Source of the DNA: DASZZX01 sp036260415
GTDB lineage: Bacteria; Actinomycetota; Nitriliruptoria; Nitriliruptorales; JAHWKO01
Direction: 5' to 3'
Length of the DNA: 6,497 bases
NCBI GenBank assembly: GCA_036260415.1
Contig: DASZZX010000245.1
Span: forward strand, 1 to 6,497
The position numbers were made by a program, and so were the translations under genes. Below, piece by piece: positions 1-6,003 of this stretch. Numbering within the stretch: the first letter of the stretch is position 1; each line of letters starts with the position of its first letter. The notes below the pieces were generated by a model. It searched no databases. It saw only the letters and a list, made by a program, of their open reading frames with translations, and was not told the origin of the DNA.

Positions 1-1422
1 ATGCTCGCGCCCCCGCTGCGGAGCTGGGCCGAGCGTCGTCACCGCGCCCCCTCGCGCTTCCTCATGCCGCTGTCCTTCGCCGCGATCCTGGGAGGGCTCG
101 GGACCACCATCGGGACGTCGGTGACCCTGCTCGTGTCCGGACTGGTGGCCGAGGCCGGCCTGGGTGGGTTCGGCATCCTCGAGATCACCCCGCTCGGCCT
201 GCCGCTGGCCGCGGTGGGCGGGGCGCTGCTGGTGGTGCTGGCCCCGCGCGTGCTGCCCGACCGGCGCAGCCCGTACGCGCAGGTCGCCACGCACGAGCGC
301 GACTACTCGTTCGGCCTGCGCGTGGAGCCTGGGGGCGTGCTCGACGGCCTCGACGTCCGCGCCGCCGGGCTGCGACGCCTCGAGGGGGTCTACCTGGCGC
401 GCATCCAGCGCGGTGACCGCGAGATCGCTCCCGTCCCGCCGGACGAACTGCTGGTCGGCGGCGACCTCCTGACGTTCGTGGGACGCGTGGACCACGTGCG
501 GGACCTCCAGGCTCGCGACGGACTGAAGTCCGCCGAGGAGCAGCACATCGCGCTGGTGGACGGGCGCGATCACGGCCTGGTGGAGGTCGTGCTCGGAGCC
601 GAGTCCCCGGTCGTGGGACGCACCCCGAAGGAGGTCAGCTTCCGCGGCCGCTACGGCGCCGCGATCGTCGCGATCCACCGGGCCGGCCAGCGCGTGGAGG
701 CCAAGCTCGGCGAGGTCCGCCTCGAGCCCGGCGACGCGCTGCTGCTGTTCGCCGACGGCGCCTTCGCCGGCCGCTGGCGCGATCGCCGCGACTTCCTCCT
801 GGTCGTCCCGCTCGACCCCCCGGACCACCGCCGGGATCGCCGCGCCTGGCTGCCGCTGACCGTGCTCGTCGCGATGGTGGCCGCCGCCGCGGCCGGCTTG
901 CCCCTGCTCGAGGCAACGCTCGGCGCCGTCCTCGTGCTCGTCGTCGCCCGCGCGGTCAGCATCAGCCGCGCCCGCCAGGCGCTCGACCTGGACCTGTTGC
1001 TGGTGATCGCCGGGGCCATCGGGATCGGCGGGGCGGTGGAGGCCTCTGGGCTGGCCGACACCACGGCGGAGGCGATCGCCGCGGTCGCCGGACCTTTCGG
1101 CGGGCTCGGCGCCCTCGCGACGCTGCTGGTCGGCACCTTGGTGCTCACCGAACTGGTCACCAACGCGGCGGCCGCCGCCCTGATGGTCCCCGTCGCGCTG
1201 GAGGTGGCGTCCCGCACGGGTGGTGACCCGCACGCCTACGCGGTGGCGATCGCCGTCGCCGCGTCCTCGTCGTTCCTGACACCCATCGGCTACCAGACCA
1301 ACACCATGGTGTACGGGTTGGGCGGCTACCGCTTCACCGACTACTGGCGGCTGGGTCTGCCGCTCACCCTGGCGGTCATCGCCACCACGCTGCTGGTGAT
1401 GCCGCTCTTCTGGCGTCTGTGA
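1..1422 (+). CDS. SLC13-family (DASS-type) permease with two internal RCK_C/TrkA_C domains, 5' end missing; probable sulfate/anion transporter
   Basis: This is an inner-membrane transporter, probably for sulfate or another divalent anion. The 473 visible residues begin inside the gene. The ATG at base 1 aligns with an internal family segment just before PSRFLMPLSFAAILGG, and family members of this architecture are (from memory) about 590 residues, so roughly 120 residues lie upstream. In order: a re-entrant loop with GTTIGTSVTLLVSGL (about 34-48), a membrane span (about 64-84), two soluble RCK_C/TrkA_C-like domains (about 96-170 and 180-258), then hydrophobic spans from 282 to the end. These include the second-repeat motifs LTELVTNAAAAALMVP (382-397) and TPIGYQTNTMVYGLGGY (427-443). 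The usual Asn of the first loop (GTSTN in relatives) is Thr42, and the usual TNN of the second repeat is T387-N388-A389. Sulfate as substrate is inferred from the convergent ATP sulfurylase gene and from SAC1-like relatives. Other dicarboxylates or anions are possible. Confidence 0.88.
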   Translation: MLAPPLRSWAERRHRAPSRFLMPLSFAAILGGLGTTIGTSVTLLVSGLVAEAGLGGFGILEITPLGLPLAAVGGALLVVLAPRVLPDRRSPYAQVATHERDYSFGLRVEPGGVLDGLDVRAAGLRRLEGVYLARIQRGDREIAPVPPDELLVGGDLLTFVGRVDHVRDLQARDGLKSAEEQHIALVDGRDHGLVEVVLGAESPVVGRTPKEVSFRGRYGAAIVAIHRAGQRVEAKLGEVRLEPGDALLLFADGAFAGRWRDRRDFLLVVPLDPPDHRRDRRAWLPLTVLVAMVAAAAAGLPLLEATLGAVLVLVVARAVSISRARQALDLDLLLVIAGAIGIGGAVEASGLADTTAEAIAAVAGPFGGLGALATLLVGTLVLTELVTNAAAAALMVPVALEVASRTGGDPHAYAVAIAVAASSSFLTPIGYQTNTMVYGLGGYRFTDYWRLGLPLTLAVIATTLLVMPLFWRL

Positions 1423-1436
1423 CCGGGCGCGGACGA

Positions 1437-1456
1437 GGCCGGTCAGGCGGCCGGCC
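1437..1456. terminator. GC hairpin between convergent permease and sulfurylase genes, possible bidirectional terminator
   Basis: A perfect 6-bp stem (GGCCGG at 1437-1442, CCGGCC at 1451-1456) encloses an 8-nt loop in the 20-bp convergent junction and the last codons of the sulfurylase gene. No T-tract follows on either strand, so termination here is only a guess. It is the only structure seen that could separate the two transcripts. Confidence 0.25.
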
Positions 1457-3167
1457 CGTGGTAGCCCTCCCGTTCGAGGTGCAGCAGGACGCGGTTGGCA
1501 GCCTCCTCGGGTGACACGCGGGTGGTGTCGATGGTGATCTCGGCGTCGTCGGGGGGCTCGTAGGGGTCGTCGATGCCGGTGAAGCCGGTGATCAGCCCCG
1601 CGCGGGCCTTGGCGTACAGGCCCTTGCGGTCGCGTTGCTCGGCGACCTCCAGGGGGGTGGCCACGTGCACCAGCACGAACCCGCCGCCGGCGTCGGCGAC
1701 CATGCGACGCACCTGCTTGCGGGTGGCGTCGTAGGGGGCGATCGGGGCGCAGATCGCGATGCCGCCGTTGCGGGCGATCTCCGCGGCCACGAACCCGATG
1801 CGGGTGATGTTGAGGTCGCGGTGGTCCTTGGAGAAGCCCAGCTCGCTGGACAGGTGCTTGCGCACCACGTCCCCGTCCAGCAGGGTCACCGGACGTCCGC
1901 CCAGCTCCAGCAGCTTGACCTGCAGCACGTTGGCGATGGTGGACTTGCCCGCCCCCGACAGGCCGGTGAGGAACACCACCAGACCCTGCTGCGCCCGCGG
2001 CGGGTAGGTGCGTCGCAGCTCGGCGGCGACCTCGGGGTAGGTGAACCAGGCGGGCAGCTCCAACCCCCGCGCCAGCCGCTCACGCAGCTCGGTGCCCGAG
2101 ATGGACAGGGTGCGCGCCCCGTCGGGCACCTCGTCCGCCGGGTAGTAGTCGCCCCGCTCCTCCACGTACACCATCTGGCGAAACGGCACCATCTCCACGC
2201 CCAGCTCGCCCTGGTGGCGGGCCAGCAGATCCTGCGCCTCGTAGGGGCCGTAGAACGGGCGCCCCGATGCGTCACGCGGCCCGGCGTGGTCGCGGCCGAC
2301 GATGAAGTGGCTGCAGCCGTGGTTGCGGCGGATGATGGCGTGCCATACGGCTTCGCGTGGTCCGGCCATGCGCATCGCCAGCGGCAGCAGCGACAGCATC
2401 ACGGTGTGGGCCGGGTAGTGGGCCAGCAGCGCCTGGTACACCCGCACACGCGTGTAGTGGTCCACGTCCCCCGGCTTGGTCATGCCCACCACCGGGTGGA
2501 TCAGCAGGTTGGCCTCCGCGGTCGCCGCCGCCCGCAACGTCAGTTCCACGTGCGCACGGTGCATGGGGTTGCGGGTCTGGAACGCCACCACCCGCTGCCA
2601 GCCCTGCGCGGCGAACTCCGCCCGCAGCCGCGCCGGCGTGTGCCGCAGCGGCCGGAAGTCGTAGTGCACCGGCAGCCCCACCGCCTCCAGCCGCCCGCCC
2701 GCGTACCACGGGTGGCTGGCCCGCAGCAGGTACGCCACACCCGGGTGGGAACCATCGGTGGTGGCGAACACCGCCTGCGCCTCGGCCTCCAGGTCGGGGC
2801 GCCACACCTCCTCCACGTGCAGCACCGCCAGCAGCACACCCTCCGAGTCGCGCAACGCCAACGGCGCGCCCGGCTCCAGACGGGTCGCCACCTCCTCGGA
2901 CACGTCCAACGTCACCGGCAGCGGCCACAAGGTCCCGTCCGCCAGCCGCATCTGCGCGCACACCCGCTCGTGATCCTCGCGGGTCAGGAAACCGGTCAGC
3001 GGGGAGAACCCGCCGTTGCACAGCAGCTCCAGATCGCACAGCTGACGCTCGGTCAGATCCCACGACGGCCAGTCGCGCGACCCCTTCCGCAGCTCCCCCG
3101 CCCGCTGGTCGTCCACCACCAGATCCACCAACTGCCCCCCGTAGGGGGCAACGAGATGATCGGTCAC
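1443..3167 (-). CDS. sat: Bifunctional sulfate adenylyltransferase (ATP sulfurylase) / adenylylsulfate (APS) kinase
   Basis: This cytoplasmic enzyme makes APS from ATP and sulfate, then phosphorylates APS to PAPS, the activated sulfate used for reduction or sulfotransfer. The 574 residues hold an N-terminal PUA-like and catalytic ATP sulfurylase region with QTRNPMHRAH (197-206), GRDHAG (291-296) and SISGTELRERL (355-365). A C-terminal APS kinase (about 395-570) follows, with P-loop GLSGAGKST (402-410), DGD (431-433), the R450/N453/R456 helix, and lid region KGLYAKARAGLITGFTG (515-531) then DDPYEPP. Domain order and the DGDVVRKHL variant match the bacterial bifunctional class typified by Aquifex, and not the fungal type with an allosteric kinase-like domain. 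All nucleotide-binding motifs look intact, so both activities are likely. The start is GTG at 3167, chosen because GGAGGA (3180-3175) precedes it by about 7 nt and the N-terminus reads like the family. The gene is convergent with the permease and divergent from the glycosyltransferase. Confidence 0.96.
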   Translation of the reverse strand: MTDHLVAPYGGQLVDLVVDDQRAGELRKGSRDWPSWDLTERQLCDLELLCNGGFSPLTGFLTREDHERVCAQMRLADGTLWPLPVTLDVSEEVATRLEPGAPLALRDSEGVLLAVLHVEEVWRPDLEAEAQAVFATTDGSHPGVAYLLRASHPWYAGGRLEAVGLPVHYDFRPLRHTPARLRAEFAAQGWQRVVAFQTRNPMHRAHVELTLRAAATAEANLLIHPVVGMTKPGDVDHYTRVRVYQALLAHYPAHTVMLSLLPLAMRMAGPREAVWHAIIRRNHGCSHFIVGRDHAGPRDASGRPFYGPYEAQDLLARHQGELGVEMVPFRQMVYVEERGDYYPADEVPDGARTLSISGTELRERLARGLELPAWFTYPEVAAELRRTYPPRAQQGLVVFLTGLSGAGKSTIANVLQVKLLELGGRPVTLLDGDVVRKHLSSELGFSKDHRDLNITRIGFVAAEIARNGGIAICAPIAPYDATRKQVRRMVADAGGGFVLVHVATPLEVAEQRDRKGLYAKARAGLITGFTGIDDPYEPPDDAEITIDTTRVSPEEAANRVLLHLEREGYHGPAA

Positions 3168-3194
3168 GCGGTCGTCCTCCGGCTCAGCTGGCTC

Positions 3195-3200
3195 AACGTA
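3195..3200 (-). promoter_or_regulatory. Candidate -10 (TACGTT) for the sulfurylase/APS kinase gene
   Basis: Read on the minus strand, TACGTT at 3200-3195 fits TANNNT and would start a transcript near 3188, about 20 nt before the GTG and just upstream of the GGAGGA site. No convincing -35 is seen at the expected distance. The whole divergent gap is only 58 bp, so it must hold the control regions of both genes. Confidence 0.2.
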
Positions 3201-3225
3201 CCGGGGGCGTCGGTGCAGTAGCGTC

Positions 3226-4125
3226 GTGGCACCAGCGTCTCACGAGCCGCACAACGGGGGGGCAGCGATCGTCGACCGACCCGTCATCGGGACCGTCGTC
3301 GTCTCGTACGAATCGCACGCGGTCCTACCGTCCCTGCTGACCTCGCTGCAGCAGCACGAGCCGCACTTGCCCGTGGTGGTGGTGGACAACGCGTCGCCGT
3401 CCGGGGCTCCTCGCGTCCCTCCCGGCGTCGAGCTGGTCCGCCGCGAGCGCAACGGTGGCTACGGCGCCGCCGCCAACGAGGGGGCCCGACGGCTGCTCGC
3501 CACGGGCGTGCGGCACCTGGCCTTCCTCAACCCTGACGTCCGCCTCGCCGGACCCTCCCTGTCACGCATCGCCGAGGAGCTCGACCGTCTGCCGCACGTG
3601 GGGGTCGCGTCGGGACCGGTGGTGGACGCCGGCGGACTGCCGATCCACTCGGTGTTCGGATCCACCGCGGCGATGCGCGCGCTGTGGTTCACCAGCGGCT
3701 GGCAGGTGCGGCGCACCCGGGCGCTCATCCTGCGGCTGCTGCGCCGTGGGGTGCGGGCGTCGCCACACCTGGAGGACGACCTGCGGGTCGAGGGGCACGT
3801 GCTGGGCGGGGTGATGGTCATACGCGGGACGCAGTTCCAGGCGGTGGGCGGCTTCGACGAGGACTACTTCCTGTACTGGGAGGACGCCGACATCTGCGAG
3901 CGCGTCCGGTGCGCGGGTGCCGAGGTGCGCATCCTGGACTGCACTCCGTTCGTGCACGCCCCCACCACCTCCACGCCGGGCGTGCGCGACGAGCAAAGGT
4001 GGGAGTGGTACGTCCAGGGAGCCCGCACATTTGCGCACAAGCACCTGCCGGCCGGGCAGGCGAGGCAGCTGGAGGCGGCCCTGTCGCTGGGACGTCGGCT
4101 ACGGCACCTGCACGGCGACGGGTAG
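3226..4125 (+). CDS. Family 2 glycosyltransferase, rhamnosyltransferase-like (WbbL/RfbF type)
   Basis: This is a GT-A fold enzyme predicted to transfer a sugar from a nucleotide sugar to a cell-surface glycan or lipid-linked acceptor at the cytoplasmic face. The 299 residues start the fold at VIGTVVVSYESH (20-31). Nucleotide-binding DNAS is at 54-57, ERNGGYGAAANEGARR at 74-89, and FLNPD (100-104) stands at the metal-binding DxD position, as usual in this subfamily. The C-terminal signature GGVMVIRG (194-201) then GGFDEDYFLYWEDADICERV (208-227) supplies the likely acidic base. There is no membrane span, though a basic hydrophobic stretch at about 164-174 may touch the membrane. GTG at 3226 is the only reasonable in-frame start. 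No clear Shine-Dalgarno precedes it, so initiation may be weak or leaderless. It faces the sulfurylase gene head to head and the CBS gene tail to tail (17 bp). The donor (dTDP-rhamnose or another sugar) and the acceptor cannot be told from sequence. Confidence 0.9.
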   Translation: MAPASHEPHNGGAAIVDRPVIGTVVVSYESHAVLPSLLTSLQQHEPHLPVVVVDNASPSGAPRVPPGVELVRRERNGGYGAAANEGARRLLATGVRHLAFLNPDVRLAGPSLSRIAEELDRLPHVGVASGPVVDAGGLPIHSVFGSTAAMRALWFTSGWQVRRTRALILRLLRRGVRASPHLEDDLRVEGHVLGGVMVIRGTQFQAVGGFDEDYFLYWEDADICERVRCAGAEVRILDCTPFVHAPTTSTPGVRDEQRWEWYVQGARTFAHKHLPAGQARQLEAALSLGRRLRHLHGDG

Positions 4126-4142
4126 CCCGCGCCCCGACGAGC

Positions 4143-4532
4143 TCACATGACCGGACGGCGCTCCTGCAGCCACGACCGGACGATGTCGCGCATCGACATC
4201 ACCCCGACCAGGTCGGGACCGTCGCACACGACGATGTGACGGAACCCTCCGCGCACCATCGCGGCAGCCACTTCCTCGAGGTCCGTTCCCGGTTCACACG
4301 ACGTGGCGGTGTCCGTGAGGTGGTCACCGACGATCTCCTGATCGGGATCCTGACCGGCTGCGATCGACCGCAGCATGTCCCGCTCCGTGATGATGCCCGG
4401 GCCGGCGCCGTCAGGGTCCAGCACGATCGCCGAGCCGACGTTGCGCTCGACCATGCGCTCCGCCGCCTGACGCAACGTGTGCTCAGGTCCGACTACCACC
4501 ACCGCCGCGGTCATCGCGTTGAGCACTTGCAT
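4143..4532 (-). CDS. Tandem CBS-domain protein
   Basis: This 129-residue soluble protein is made almost entirely of two CBS motifs, a Bateman pair that usually binds adenosine nucleotides or S-adenosylmethionine and acts as an energy or ligand sensor. CBS1 is about residues 1-58 (VLNAMTAAVVVVGPEHTL, ending GIITERDMLRSIAAG). CBS2 is about 66-124 (DHLTDTATSCEPGTDLEEVA, ending GVMSMRDIVRSWLQ). The [IM]-[TS]-x-R-D signature is present in both halves. The frame stays open further upstream to 4775, but ATG at 4532 is the start. A strong GGGAGGAG lies 5 nt before it, the CBS fold begins at once, and the upstream residues do not look like a domain. No catalytic or DNA-binding domain is attached, so its partner is unknown. 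It is divergent from the 76-residue membrane protein across 216 bp. Confidence 0.92.
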   Translation of the reverse strand: MQVLNAMTAAVVVVGPEHTLRQAAERMVERNVGSAIVLDPDGAGPGIITERDMLRSIAAGQDPDQEIVGDHLTDTATSCEPGTDLEEVAAAMVRGGFRHIVVCDGPDLVGVMSMRDIVRSWLQERRPVM

Positions 4533-4537
4533 GCCGG

Positions 4538-4545
4538 CTCCTCCC
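4538..4545 (-). promoter_or_regulatory. Ribosome binding site that fixes the start of the CBS-domain gene
   Basis: On the minus strand GGGAGGAG ends 5 nt before ATG 4532, a near-ideal match to the anti-Shine-Dalgarno. It decides against the longer open frame that reaches 4775. Confidence 0.8.
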
Positions 4546-4613
4546 TGGACGCTCCCATGCAAGCACGCCCCGCGCCCCCCCGGAAGGCGGCCGGAGTCGT
4601 CCGTCCGATCCCC

Positions 4614-4619
4614 TGTCAA
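4614..4619 (-). promoter_or_regulatory. Isolated consensus -35 hexamer (TTGACA) upstream of the CBS-domain gene
   Basis: Read on the minus strand, 4619-4614 is a perfect TTGACA in the 216-bp divergent region. The positions 15-19 bp downstream are GC-rich (such as CTCCGG) and give no recognisable -10. It could belong to a promoter with an atypical -10 or be a chance match. Confidence 0.2.
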
Positions 4620-4705
4620 ACCTGGCGCGACACCCCTGGCGGACGACCTCGTGACCTCTTCGGACGTGGATCGACGTACGGATGGACGGGGCCGTGGGAG
4701 ATGCC

Positions 4706-4741
4706 TATCTAGCCTGAACAAGAGAGGCACCAACCGAGGAG
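4706..4741 (+). promoter_or_regulatory. Candidate -10 region and ribosome site for the 76-residue membrane protein
   Basis: An AT-richer patch contains TATCTA (4706-4711) and the overlapping TAGCCT (4710-4715), either of which could act as a -10. A TGGACG at 4683-4688 lies 17 bp upstream of TATCTA as a weak -35. The Shine-Dalgarno GAGGAG (4736-4741) sits 7 nt before ATG 4749 and is convincing. The promoter part is tentative. Confidence 0.3.
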
Positions 4742-4748
4742 CCACACG

Positions 4749-4979
4749 ATGGCACATCACACACATCCCGAGCACCGACGCCCACCCGAGCGGGAGGTCA
4801 TCGTCACCGAAGGTCGCGGTCGCGGCGTGGGCGCGGTCGTCGCCACGGTCGTCGGCGTGGTCGTCGTCCTGCTCCTCGCCTGGGTCCTGTTCGGCGGTGC
4901 GCTGGGCGGCGGCGGTGACGCTGGCGGTGGCGGCGAGTTCGACGTCAACATCGAGGAGCCCGCCGGCGGCGGTGGTTGA
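4749..4979 (+). CDS. Small single-span membrane protein, Gly-rich acidic tail (paralogue of the 6198-6449 product)
   Basis: This is a 76-residue protein of unknown function. The N-terminus is His/Arg/Pro-rich and hydrophilic (1-15). The motif ER[E]VIVT spans 14-20, a short Gly/Arg linker follows, and then one strong hydrophobic span (about 28-50, Val/Leu/Ala with a Trp near the outer end). A Gly-rich segment (50-62) leads to an acidic tail EFDVNIEEPAGGGG (63-76). No cleavable signal peptide is evident. The positive-inside rule puts the N-terminus in the cytoplasm and the acidic tail outside. A good Shine-Dalgarno (GAGGAG, 7 nt upstream) and the matching architecture of the gene at 6198-6449 argue that it is real. 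It stands alone, converging on metF with 11 bp between stops. The motif-span-tail layout resembles small hypothetical proteins I recall from other actinobacteria, but no function is known to me. Confidence 0.82.
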   Translation: MAHHTHPEHRRPPEREVIVTEGRGRGVGAVVATVVGVVVVLLLAWVLFGGALGGGGDAGGGGEFDVNIEEPAGGGG

Positions 4980-4990
4980 GCCAGCGTCTG

Positions 4991-5857
4991 TCAGCCGACG
5001 GGCAGCCCGAGGTTGGCGTAGATCTCGCGCGTCGCGGTAGACCGGTTCAAGGTGTAGAAGTGCAGGCCCGGCGCGCCCGCGGCCAGCAACCGGTCACACA
5101 GATCGGTCGCCACCTCCACGCCGATCCGTCGCACCGCCGCGGGGTCGTCGGCGACCGCGTACAGGCGGGCGGCCAGGTCGGACGGGAAGGCCGCCCCTGA
5201 CAGCTCCGCCATGCGTTGGACCTGCGACACGTTGGTGACCGGCATGACACCGGGGATCACCGGCGTGTCGACCCCCAGATGCGCGAGGTCCTCGACCATG
5301 CGCGCGTAGTCCTCCACCCGGAAGAAGAACTGGGTGATGGCGAAGTCCGCGAGCCGCAGTTTGGCGGCGAGGTGACGGCGGTCCAAGGTCAGGTCACCAC
5401 AGCAGTCGGGGTGGCCCTCGGGGTGTGCGGCCACACCGACGGAGAAGTCGCCCACCTCGCGCACCAGCTCGACCAGCTCCCCGGCGTGCCCGAGCTCGCT
5501 GGGGGGGAACTCGGTCGCGCCACGGGGTGGGTCGCCACGCAGCGCCAGGATGTTCTCGACACGCGCCTCCCGGTAGCGCTCCAGGATCACGTGCAGCTCC
5601 GCACGCGTGTGCGCCACGGTCGTGAGGTGAGCCATCGGCGTCATGGTCGTGCGTTCGAGGATGTCCACGACGATGCGGTGGGTCCGCTCCCGGGTCGACC
5701 CGCCGGCGCCGTACGTGACCGACACGAAGGACGGCATCAACGGCTCGAGCTGGTTCAGTGCCTCGCGCAGGTTGCGCTCACCTTCGTCGGTCTTGGGGGG
5801 GAAGAACTCGAACGAGAAGGTGCGCTCGCGTCGCAGCAGATCGATGATCCGCGCCAC
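4991..5857 (-). CDS. metF: 5,10-methylenetetrahydrofolate reductase
   Basis: This cytoplasmic FAD-dependent TIM-barrel enzyme reduces methylene-THF to 5-methyl-THF, the methyl donor for methionine synthesis. The 288 residues match the bacterial MetF length of about 290-300. Visible motifs are SFEFFPPKT (15-23, with catalytic Glu17), FVSVTYGAGGSTR (44-56), MAHLTT (75-80), ALRGDPP (105-111, Asp109 near the flavin), AAHPEGHPD (143-151), AITQFFF (173-179), PGVMPVTN (202-209) and HFYTLNRS (266-273). No key residue is missing. The frame is open up to 5977, but GTG at 5857 is preferred. GGAGGAGG stands 5 nt before it, the product then begins VARIIDLLRRE as in relatives, and the upstream 40 residues are Arg/Cys-rich without family similarity. 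It lies alone on the minus strand between small membrane protein genes. The divergent upstream region carries a possible operator. Confidence 0.96.
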   Translation of the reverse strand: MARIIDLLRRERTFSFEFFPPKTDEGERNLREALNQLEPLMPSFVSVTYGAGGSTRERTHRIVVDILERTTMTPMAHLTTVAHTRAELHVILERYREARVENILALRGDPPRGATEFPPSELGHAGELVELVREVGDFSVGVAAHPEGHPDCCGDLTLDRRHLAAKLRLADFAITQFFFRVEDYARMVEDLAHLGVDTPVIPGVMPVTNVSQVQRMAELSGAAFPSDLAARLYAVADDPAAVRRIGVEVATDLCDRLLAAGAPGLHFYTLNRSTATREIYANLGLPVG

Positions 5858-5862
5858 AGCCG

Positions 5863-5870
5863 CCTCCTCC
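5863..5870 (-). promoter_or_regulatory. Ribosome binding site that fixes the GTG start of metF
   Basis: On the minus strand GGAGGAGG ends 5 nt before GTG 5857. It supports the 288-residue protein over a 328-residue version starting at 5977. Confidence 0.8.
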
Positions 5871-5888
5871 CCGATCGGGCACCGGCCG

Positions 5889-5925
5889 AGGGTACTTGGC
5901 CGTGCTCGCACGCACACCGCACGGC
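5889..5925 (-). promoter_or_regulatory. Candidate metF promoter with a 7-bp spaced inverted repeat (possible operator)
   Basis: On the minus strand TACCCT (5894-5889) fits a TANNNT -10 and would give a leader of about 25 nt to the metF GTG. Just upstream, GCCGTGC (5899-5905) and GCACGGC (5919-5925) form a perfect inverted repeat with 13 bp between arms. The half-site centres are 20 bp apart, about two helical turns, covering the -35 zone. No standard -35 is seen. A dimeric regulator site is an inference. Confidence 0.3.
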
Positions 5926-5972
5926 ACGAACTGTCCGCTCGGACGTGCTCTGCGTGGGCGTCTGACACGCCT

Positions 5973-5994
5973 GGCAAGGTGAACGACCTTTGCC
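5973..5994 (+). promoter_or_regulatory. Hairpin directly abutting the ribosome site of the 6004-6201 gene
   Basis: GGCAAGGT (5973-5980) pairs with ACCTTTGCC (5986-5994) through 8 base pairs with one bulged T and a 5-nt GAACG loop. The right arm ends exactly where the Shine-Dalgarno GAGGAG (5995-6000) begins, only 3 nt before ATG 6004. It could be a leader RNA element that tunes initiation, or a DNA operator. Confidence 0.35.
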
Positions 5995-6003
5995 GAGGAG
6001 CCC

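Noticed and set aside
1635..3221. Long 528-codon open frame on the plus strand, antisense to the sulfurylase/APS kinase gene
   Set aside because: Its His/Gln/Arg/Val-rich product with no domain-like pattern is what GC-rich third positions of the real minus-strand gene produce. It lacks a ribosome site, and the opposite frame has every expected enzyme motif.
4119..4129. Mini-hairpin CGGG-TAG-CCCG over the glycosyltransferase stop, as a terminator
   Set aside because: Four base pairs with a three-base loop and no T-tract are too weak to call.
3684..4712. 342-codon plus-strand frame spanning the glycosyltransferase end and the CBS gene
   Set aside because: It is Arg/Ala/Gly/His-rich, has no recognisable domain, overlaps two well-supported genes on both strands and has no proper start context.
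4533..4775. N-terminal extension of the CBS protein (81 extra residues)
   Set aside because: The strong GGGAGGAG before ATG 4532 and the immediate start of the CBS fold make the extension unlikely. It would also overlap the start of the small membrane gene on the other strand.
5934..5945. Short palindrome GTCCG-CT-CGGAC in the metF/small-protein divergent region
   Set aside because: Five-base GC arms with a two-base centre are common by chance at this base composition, and it shows no clear relation to either start.
5858..5977. N-terminal extension of MetF by 40 residues
   Set aside because: The added residues are Arg/Cys-rich and unlike MetF N-termini. GGAGGAGG just before GTG 5857 gives the expected family start.
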